Shown here: positions 1 through 5,764 of the stretch, piece after piece
Numbering within the stretch: the stretch's first letter is position 1
How the letters are laid out: each line of letters begins with the position of its first letter
Assembly: GCA_937941745.1 (NCBI GenBank)
Contig: CALDGV010000224.1
Location: 1-5,764 of the forward strand
Reading direction: 5' to 3'
DNA from: an uncultured Prosthecobacter sp.
GTDB taxonomy: Bacteria > Verrucomicrobiota > Verrucomicrobiia > Verrucomicrobiales > Verrucomicrobiaceae
Length of the DNA: 5,764 nucleotides
Program-made: the position numbers and the translations under genes
The notes under the pieces: generated by a model
What the model was told of the DNA's origin: nothing
What the model saw: the letters and a program-made list of their open reading frames with translations, nothing else
Databases searched by the model: none

Positions 1-1340
1 TGATCGAAAAAACCGTGCAAAGCCTCATCGGCGCGAAGCAGGTCGTCATCCACATGTACAACTCCACCTCGCCTGCGCAGCGGAAGTATGTGTTTGGCAA
101 GACCAAGGAGGAGATCATCGCCGTGGCCCGAAATGGAGCCAAGCTGATCAAAGACCGGCTGCATCGCCTGACCGAGGGCGGCACCAAAGTCACGCTGCAA
201 TACTCCCCCGAGAGCTTCAGCGCCACGGAGGTCGAGTTCGCCAAAGAGATCAGCGAGGCCGTCATGGATGTCTGGCAGCCCACGCCTGAGCATAAGATGA
301 TCCTGAACCTGCCCGACACCGTCGAGGTGGCCATGCCAAACGTCTATGCCGACCAGATCGAGTGGATCTGCACGAACATCAAAAACCGCGACAGCCTCAT
401 CATCAGCCTGCACACGCACAACGACCGCGGCACCGGCACCGCCGCCACCGAGCTCGGCCTCCTGGCCGGTGCGGACCGCGTCGAAGGCACCCTGTTTGGC
501 AACGGCGAGCGCACGGGCAACCTCGACATCGTCCAGGTGGCCATGAACCTCTACATGCACGGCACCGATCCCAAGCTGGACTTCAGCGACATGAACGGCC
601 TCATCTCCATGTATGAGCGCACCACCGGCATGACCGTTCCGCCGCGCCAGCCCTACGCCGGTGAGCTCGTCTTCACCGCCTTCAGCGGCAGCCATCAGGA
701 TGCGATCAAGAAAGGCCTCGCCGGCTACGAGCAGCACCAGACTTTCTGGGACGTCCCCTACCTCACGATTGATCCCCATGATGTCGGTCGCGAATACCGC
801 GAGGTCATCCGCGTGAACTCGCAGAGCGGCAAAGGCGGCGTCGCCTACCTGCTCGAAAGCGAATTCGGCATTGAGCTGCCGAAGGACATGCAGCGCGAGT
901 TCGGCCCCATCGCCAACGACATCGTGGACAACCTGGGCCGCGAGGTCAGCGGCGCGGAACTGAAGCAGATGTTCTGGAAGGAATACATCGAGCGCGAGAC
1001 CCCCTTCGCCCTCCATCACTTCCATGCCGACGGCGTGGATGGCGTCTTCACCTGCCGCAGCAGCATGGTCATCCAGGGTCAGGAGCGCGGCGTCACCGGC
1101 AAGGGCAACGGCCCCATCGCCGCCTTTGTGGACGCCCTCATCCAGGATGCCGGCGCACCTGCTTTTGAGGTCACCACCTACCGCGAGCAGAGCCTCAGCA
1201 GCGGCACTGGCGCCAGCGCCCTCGCCTTCATCCAGATCAAGACCGCCGCGGGCAAGCTCGTCTGGGGTGCGGGCACCGACACCAACATCGAGCTCGCCTC
1301 CATCAAGGCCGTCGTCAGCGCCGTGAACCGGGCGATGTAA
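1..1340 (+). CDS. leuA: 2-isopropylmalate synthase (partial, start outside the window)
   Basis: Condenses acetyl-CoA with 2-oxoisovalerate to 2-isopropylmalate, the first committed step of leucine synthesis in the cytoplasm. The frame is already open at base 3, and the 445 visible residues begin in mid-domain (IEKTVQSLIGAKQVVIHMYN), so the GTG at 15 is an internal codon. Judged from the 550-570 residues usual for the long, yeast-type form, roughly 110-120 N-terminal residues are missing. Visible landmarks: YNSTSPAQRKYVFG early on; the metal-binding HTHND at 411-425; the GNGERTGN loop of the catalytic TIM barrel near 498-521; the FSGSHQDAIKKG motif typical of the long form near 680-715; and a C-terminal leucine-sensing/dimer domain from about 1011 with GKGNGPIAAF and GTDTNIELASIKAVVSAV. 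The frame is intact to TAA at 1338. A terminator follows directly, so this is the last gene of its transcript. Family assignment is secure; leucine feedback is known for the family, not shown here. Confidence 0.97.
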   Translation, partial: IEKTVQSLIGAKQVVIHMYNSTSPAQRKYVFGKTKEEIIAVARNGAKLIKDRLHRLTEGGTKVTLQYSPESFSATEVEFAKEISEAVMDVWQPTPEHKMILNLPDTVEVAMPNVYADQIEWICTNIKNRDSLIISLHTHNDRGTGTAATELGLLAGADRVEGTLFGNGERTGNLDIVQVAMNLYMHGTDPKLDFSDMNGLISMYERTTGMTVPPRQPYAGELVFTAFSGSHQDAIKKGLAGYEQHQTFWDVPYLTIDPHDVGREYREVIRVNSQSGKGGVAYLLESEFGIELPKDMQREFGPIANDIVDNLGREVSGAELKQMFWKEYIERETPFALHHFHADGVDGVFTCRSSMVIQGQERGVTGKGNGPIAAFVDALIQDAGAPAFEVTTYREQSLSSGTGASALAFIQIKTAAGKLVWGAGTDTNIELASIKAVVSAVNRAM

Positions 1341-1354
1341 TCACGACGATTCCG

Positions 1355-1396
1355 AAAGGGCAGCCGAAGGGGAAATCCTTCTGGCTGCCCTTTTTT
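1355..1396 (+). terminator. Intrinsic terminator after leuA
   Basis: Left arm AAAGGGCAGCCGAAGG (1355-1370), loop GGAAAT, and right arm CCTTC-T-GGCTGCCC running into a T tract at 1391-1396. The arms pair almost completely with a single bulged T at 1382. It starts 15 bases after the leuA stop codon. The stable GC-rich stem followed by six T's is the classic Rho-independent form for transcription on the plus strand. Confidence 0.92.
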
Positions 1397-1646
1397 GCAT
1401 CAGCAGCATGGGGTCGCTGAATCCCTCCAAGGCTCCTGACACGACCTGCGCAAACCTTCTTCCCTAGGCGCGCCCGGTTTGGTAAAAGCTCGGGCGATGA
1501 AAATTCGATGCTGCCTGAGTCGGGCCTGGGCCGGAAGCATGGCTGGGCCTGACTTGGCAGGCGGGGAGGAGTGCTGGCCGGGGTTGTGCGACGGCGATGC
1601 GGGCCGTGCGGACGAAGGTGGGAGGCGGGCGTTGGGCCGGAGAATC
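1397..1646. other. Stretch with no supported gene
   Basis: No reading frame here has both a credible start with ribosome binding site and recognisable protein sequence. A GTG at 1571 lies directly against a GGAGGA (1565-1570) with no spacer, so that purine run is badly placed to start it. A short direct repeat GGGCCTG occurs at 1522-1528 and 1545-1551. I see no tRNA, no clear promoter and no mobile-element end. It separates the leuA terminator from the repeat array and could contain the promoter for whatever is transcribed through the array. Confidence 0.5.
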
Positions 1647-1653
1647 CGGCAAA

Positions 1654-1674
1654 CATCCCATCCAGGATGGGATG
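1654..1674. repeat. Perfect 21-bp palindrome, first unit of the array
   Basis: Arms CATCCCATCC (1654-1663) and GGATGGGATG (1665-1674) are exact reverse complements around a single central A at 1664. This is the most symmetric DNA dyad in the window and its span equals the 21-bp phase of the array. A one-base centre suits a DNA dyad for a symmetric protein dimer better than an RNA hairpin loop, although RNA could still fold with the central pairs opened. Confidence 0.9.
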
Positions 1675-1690
1675 GCGACAAAAGGGGCGG

Positions 1691-1722
1691 TGCAAAATCC
1701 CATCCCAAATGGGATTTTTGCA
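1691..1722. repeat. Strongest hairpin of the array, with A/T flanks
   Basis: Arms AAAATCCCAT (1694-1703) and ATGGGATTTT (1709-1718) pair perfectly around the loop CCCAA. Flanking TGCA on both sides extends the stem to about 13 bp with one bulged T. A-run on one side and T-run on the other resemble a bidirectional intrinsic terminator, but the stem is only moderately GC-rich and the T-run is part of the stem, so termination is a guess. Confidence 0.85.
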
Positions 1723-1856
1723 GAATGGTTTTGTCGTCCTCCCGGATGAGCGGTGCAGAATCCCCGGAGAAATGGGATTCATGCCGGACGATCGGTGCAA
1801 CATCCCATCGGGCATGGGATGTGTGCCGAATGATTGTGTCGTTCGACGGAACGGTT

Positions 1857-1961
1857 GGTGCAAAATCCCATTCCAAATGGGATGTGTGCAGAATGGTTTT
1901 GCTGTCCTGCGTGATGAGCGGTGCAAAATCCCCGGAGAAATGGGATTCATGCGGCAGCGGC
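1857..1961. repeat. Second copy of a 105-bp block within the array
   Basis: The long+short unit pair at 1689-1793 recurs at 1857-1961, offset by 168 bp (8 x 21). By hand count about 90 of 105 positions match without gaps. This points to growth of the array by duplication of a two-unit block, or to two members of a regularly built array. Differences lie mainly in the core centre, the bases right after the core, and the unit tails. Confidence 0.85.
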
Positions 1962-1988
1962 GGTGCACAATCCCCGCAAGGATGGGAT

Positions 1989-2098
1989 GCTGCCATTTTC
2001 ATTCCGGAGCACCGCCCAAGGGTGCGGTGGTGCGGACAAAGCCGCGCGCCCGAGTCCCGACCCGCCGGTCACTGCCACGCCACCAGAAAGTCTTCACC
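1989..2098 (+). other. Leader between the array and the following gene
   Basis: Contains a modest inverted repeat CACCGC (2010-2015) / GCGGTG (2024-2029) with an 8-nt loop and no T tract, so not a terminator. A weak purine-rich AGAAAG at 2085-2090 sits 8 bases before the ATG at 2099 and is the only candidate ribosome binding site. No convincing -35/-10 pair was found. The frame of the downstream gene is open through this leader. Confidence 0.45.
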
Positions 2099-2803
2099 AT
2101 GAAGCAGCAGATCTATTATCCCTCCACGATTGCCAAACAAATCGCCTGGCTGGCGCAGTTCCGGCGCGAGTTTCCCACCGTGGCGGCAGGCCTGGGGCTG
2201 ACGCCGGAGGTGATCGCGGAGACGCTGAACGACGTTGACTGGCTCCTCCATGGTCTGCGCGGGCTGCGGGAGCCGCTGGTGCACCTGACGAAGGCGGTGA
2301 CGGCCTACAATCAAAGGCTGCAAACGGGCAAAGGCACGGAGCCGATGCAGCCGCCGCCGCTGGTCTTCCCGGCGGCACCCACCACACCGCCGCCGGGTCC
2401 TGGGGCGCTGACACGGATTTTTAAGATGGCCCGGCGGCTGAAGCACACGCCGGGCTATGAGCGGACCCTGGGGCTGCAGCTTGGCATCGAAGCGAACCTT
2501 TTTCCCCAGCCTGAATCCCCGGCGCCGACCTTCAAGATCCGGCGTGTCACGGGCGGGCCGCAGCCGGTGGTGGAGGGGCGTTTCAGCCGTTTTGGCCACA
2601 CGGCGGTCTGGCTGGAAACCCAGGATGAGGAGGGGGCCTGGGCACCGCTGGGGCCGGGCATCTTCACCGGCTCCCTCTTCCGGGATGAACGCCCGCTGCG
2701 CACGCCGGGGGTGCCGGAATACCGGCGCTACCGGATGCGCTTCTGGGATGAAAAGCCCACGGGCGAATGGACGCCCACGGTGACGGTGCTGGTGGGGGAG
2801 TGA
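2099..2803 (+). CDS. Uncharacterised protein with YYPS N-terminus and Fn3-like C-terminus
   Basis: A 234-residue protein of unknown function, without signal peptide or membrane segment, so probably cytoplasmic. Residues 1-75 look helical (YYPSTIAKQIAWLAQFRREF, then NDVDWLLHGL); 81-102 are a Pro-rich linker ending PGPGALTRIF; 103-140 are again helical; 145-234 look like a beta-sandwich close to fibronectin type III, ending YRRYRMRFWDEKPTGEW and a final beta strand. From memory, this architecture (YYPS start, DWLL, PGAL-RIF, closing YR-W-V-V) matches an uncharacterised family in Bacteroidota and Verrucomicrobiota; no database check was possible. The ATG at 2099 is chosen because the family-like sequence begins there, with weak AGAAAG 8 bases upstream. 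The same frame is open back to 1571 through the repeat array, so an N-terminally extended form of up to about 410 residues cannot be excluded. Converges on malQ with 7 bases between stops. Confidence 0.85.
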   Translation: MKQQIYYPSTIAKQIAWLAQFRREFPTVAAGLGLTPEVIAETLNDVDWLLHGLRGLREPLVHLTKAVTAYNQRLQTGKGTEPMQPPPLVFPAAPTTPPPGPGALTRIFKMARRLKHTPGYERTLGLQLGIEANLFPQPESPAPTFKIRRVTGGPQPVVEGRFSRFGHTAVWLETQDEEGAWAPLGPGIFTGSLFRDERPLRTPGVPEYRRYRMRFWDEKPTGEWTPTVTVLVGE

Positions 2804-2810
2804 GGCGGGC

Positions 2811-4520
<1,710 letters not shown>

Positions 4521-4647
4521 GGGGTGCGGAAGTCGTGGCGGAGATGGGATGGGCCTGCAATGACGATCTTGGCTGACGCAGGGGGCGTGCCAGCCCGCGG
4601 ACTGGCGTGGCTTGACCGAGGCCGCCGCCCTCGGGATGCATGGGTTC
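4521..4647. promoter_or_regulatory. Divergent intergenic region between malQ and the YjbR-family gene
   Basis: The two genes point away from each other across 127 bases, so both promoters, or one shared control region, should be here. I cannot name -35/-10 boxes with confidence. A small dyad GCCAG (about 4588) / CTGGC (about 4602) flanks CCCGCGGA. A 16-bp dyad TGCATG-GGTT-CATGCA (4637-4652) runs over the chosen start of the plus-strand gene. These are visible symmetries without demonstrated function. Confidence 0.4.
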
Positions 4648-5007
4648 ATGCACCTCGCTGACTTCTGCGCCGCCTGCCTTGCCCTGCCTCATGCGGAGGA
4701 GACCACGCCCTTTGGCCCCGATGTGCTGGTGTACAAGGTGGCGGGCAAGATGTTTGCCCTCACCGTGCCGGAGGATCATCCGCCCACCGCCAACCTGAAG
4801 TGTGATCCCGACCGGGCCATCGAACTGCGCGACCGCTACGAGGAAGTGCAGCCCGGCTACCACATGAACAAGCGGCATTGGAACACGATCACGCTGGAAG
4901 GGCGGCTGCCCAACGCGCTCATCGAGGAGCTGATCCGGCATTCCTATGAACTGGTGGTGGCCTCGCTGCCGAAAAAGCTGCGTGATGCCGTGGCGAAACC
5001 TGAATGA
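4648..5007 (+). CDS. MmcQ/YjbR family protein (DUF419)
   Basis: A 119-residue protein of the MmcQ/YjbR family, small single-domain proteins with a CyaY-like fold, sometimes annotated as putative DNA-binding; their true role is not established. Family marks are plain: an N-terminal helix (ADFCAACLALPHAEE), PFGPDVLVYKV (residues 21-31), KMFAL, NLKCDPDRAIELRDRY (49-64), PGYHMNKRHWNTI (69-81), and the closing LIEELIRHSYELVVASLPKK. The length fits the usual 115-120 residues. The start at 4648 is chosen because family proteins begin about 15 residues before the PFG motif; ATG at 4636 and TTG at 4612 are in-frame alternatives adding 4 or 12 residues, and no start has a strong ribosome binding site. 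Its stop overlaps an ATG of the next gene (ATGA at 5004-5007), which suggests co-transcription and possibly translational coupling. Confidence 0.9.
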   Translation: MHLADFCAACLALPHAEETTPFGPDVLVYKVAGKMFALTVPEDHPPTANLKCDPDRAIELRDRYEEVQPGYHMNKRHWNTITLEGRLPNALIEELIRHSYELVVASLPKKLRDAVAKPE

Positions 5008-5764
5008 AGAAGCCTCGCCGCCGCACGAAATCCGAAGTCCCGGCCTTCCGCCGGCGTTTGTTTCCCTCCTTTCCCATGTGCCGTTTCCTCCTCGCCCTTC
5101 CTTTTCTCAGCGCCAGCCTTCTCGCGGCGGACTTTCCCGTGCCCTTCAACACGGAGAAGGGCTCCCCGATGCCTGCGGAGGAGGCCGCACGGACGATGCA
5201 GCTGCCGCCGGGCTTCAAGTGCGTGGTCTTTGCGGCGGAGCCGGATGTTCAGCAGCCCATCGGCATGGCCTGGGATGCCAAGGGGCGGCTCTGGGTGGCT
5301 GAATGCTACACCTACGCGGAAAATCCCGACCGCTGGAACCTGGACCTGCGCGACCGCATCCTGATCCTCGAAGACAAGGACGGCGATGGGAAGCACGACA
5401 GCCGCAAGGTGTTCTGGGATCAGGGCAGCTACCTCACCAGCGTGGAGGTCGGCTACGGCGGCGCGTGGATTTTGAACAACGGCACCCTCAGCTTCATCGC
5501 GGACAAGAACGGTGATGACCTCCCCGACGGCGAGCCGGAGGTGCTGCTCGATGGCTTCAACACCAAGACCATCGGCCACAACATCGTCAACGGCCTGCGC
5601 TGGGGCCCGGACGGCTGGCTGTATGGCCGCCACGGCATCACGGACACCTCTGCGGTCGGTGCGCCTGGCACGCCCAGCGAAAAGCGTGTGCGCTTCAACT
5701 GCGCCATCTGGCGCTATCATCCGACGCGCAAGGTGGTCGAAGCTGTGGCGCACGGCGGCACGAA
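5004..5764 (+). CDS. Secreted PVC-type putative membrane-bound dehydrogenase (partial, 3' end outside)
   Basis: Open without a stop to the window end; 253 residues are visible. The sequence matches the N-terminal domain of the PVC-type heme-binding / putative membrane-bound dehydrogenase family (TIGR02604-like), multidomain exported proteins expanded in Verrucomicrobiota and Planctomycetota, often ending in a CxxCH cytochrome domain. Counting from 5004, residues 25-42 (MCRFLLALPFLSASLLAA) form a signal peptide. Then come LPPGFKCVVFAAEP (68-80), GMAWDAKGRLWVAECYTYAENP (87-108), the Asp-rich calcium-loop-like DKDGDGKHD (124-132) and DKNGDDLPDGE (167-177), and GHNIVNGLRWGPDGWLYGRHG (191-211), consistent with a beta-propeller. 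Two starts are possible: 5004, overlapping the previous stop but giving a 24-residue Arg/Lys-rich leader, or 5076, giving a standard signal peptide but preceded by a pyrimidine-rich stretch with no ribosome binding site. Substrate, heme and later domains cannot be judged from this piece. Confidence 0.9.
   Translation, partial: MKKPRRRTKSEVPAFRRRLFPSFPMCRFLLALPFLSASLLAADFPVPFNTEKGSPMPAEEAARTMQLPPGFKCVVFAAEPDVQQPIGMAWDAKGRLWVAECYTYAENPDRWNLDLRDRILILEDKDGDGKHDSRKVFWDQGSYLTSVEVGYGGAWILNNGTLSFIADKNGDDLPDGEPEVLLDGFNTKTIGHNIVNGLRWGPDGWLYGRHGITDTSAVGAPGTPSEKRVRFNCAIWRYHPTRKVVEAVAHGGT

Larger units (their letters stand above)
1647..1990. repeat. Array of seven 21-bp-phased palindromic repeat units
   Basis: Six units share the head GGTGCA followed by a 19-bp core built as ATCCCAT-5 nt-ATGGGAT, or in a second subtype ATCCCCGGAGAAATGGGAT; the first unit has the core but a diverged head. 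Cores lie at 1655-1673, 1697-1715, 1760-1778, 1802-1820, 1865-1883, 1928-1946 and 1970-1988. Start-to-start distances are 42, 63, 42, 63, 63 and 42, all multiples of 21. Long units carry a tail TGCAGAATGGTTTTG (or a variant); short ones have TCATGC. In the frame shared with the downstream gene each unit reads approximately R-C-K-I-P-x-x-M-G-F/C, repeating every 14 or 21 residues. Four of six frames stay open across the array, as expected when unit lengths are multiples of three. Whether it is translated is unresolved; the arms argue for a DNA- or RNA-level structure. Confidence 0.93.

Noticed and set aside
15..17. GTG at 15 as the leuA start
   Set aside because: The frame is open upstream to base 3 with fitting LeuA-like residues, and the product would lack the N-terminal part of the catalytic barrel.
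1461..1474. CCTAGG followed by GGCGCGCC, resembling a cloning junction
   Set aside because: In a GC-rich genome such rare-cutter sites occur naturally; nothing around it looks like vector sequence.
1647..1990. CRISPR array
   Set aside because: Repeat units are palindromic and variable, distances alternate between 42 and 63, the intervening sequences are themselves repeated, and no cas genes are near.
1647..1990. Insertion sequence or MITE
   Set aside because: No terminal inverted repeats bounding the whole block, no target-site duplication and no transposase were seen; the units are short and tandem-like.
1315..2002. Two long minus-strand open frames (about 217 and 200 codons) across the array
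   Set aside because: They run through the repeats only because unit lengths are multiples of three and lack stops in those frames. Outside the repeats they give no recognisable protein, one runs back into the leuA 3' end, and both cross the leuA terminator.
4544..4550. Isolated ATGGGAT half-site upstream of malQ, matching the array arm
   Set aside because: A single 7-mer is expected about once by chance in a window of this size and there is no partner arm in phase.

Overview
The window reads as chromosomal DNA of a GC-rich bacterium of the Planctomycetota-Verrucomicrobiota group, most likely a verrucomicrobium (Prosthecobacter/Verrucomicrobium-like). The main clue is the last gene, whose secreted N-terminus matches the large 'membrane-bound dehydrogenase' / PVC-type heme-binding protein family typical of that superphylum. 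The taxonomic call is an inference from family recognition, not from a marker gene.

Layout. Bases 1-1340 (+) hold most of leuA, a long (yeast-type) 2-isopropylmalate synthase whose start lies outside the window, closed by a clear intrinsic terminator at 1355-1396. Then comes a 758-base stretch without a convincing conventional gene. Its second half holds an array of seven related dyad-symmetric repeat units (about 1647-1988). Their centres are spaced 42, 63, 42, 63, 63 and 42 bp, all exact multiples of 21. Directly after it, 2099-2803 (+) encodes a 234-residue protein resembling an uncharacterised family, with a helical N-terminus, a Pro-rich linker and a fibronectin-III-like C-terminus. The reading frame stays open from the array into this gene.

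The gene at 2099-2803 converges on malQ (2811-4520, minus strand), a GH77 4-alpha-glucanotransferase with the full catalytic triad and an atypical active-site loop; only 7 bases separate the stops. Divergent from malQ are a small MmcQ/YjbR-family protein (4648-5007, +) and, overlapping its stop codon by ATGA, the start of the secreted PVC-type protein (5004 to the window end).

The known genes do not form one pathway: leucine biosynthesis, alpha-glucan metabolism, a small CyaY-fold protein and an exported putative dehydrogenase. The stretch most worth attention is the 21-bp-phased palindromic array together with the protein gene behind it. It could be a coding repeat (7-residue periodicity), a helically phased set of binding sites or a family of RNA hairpins; the sequence alone does not decide between these.
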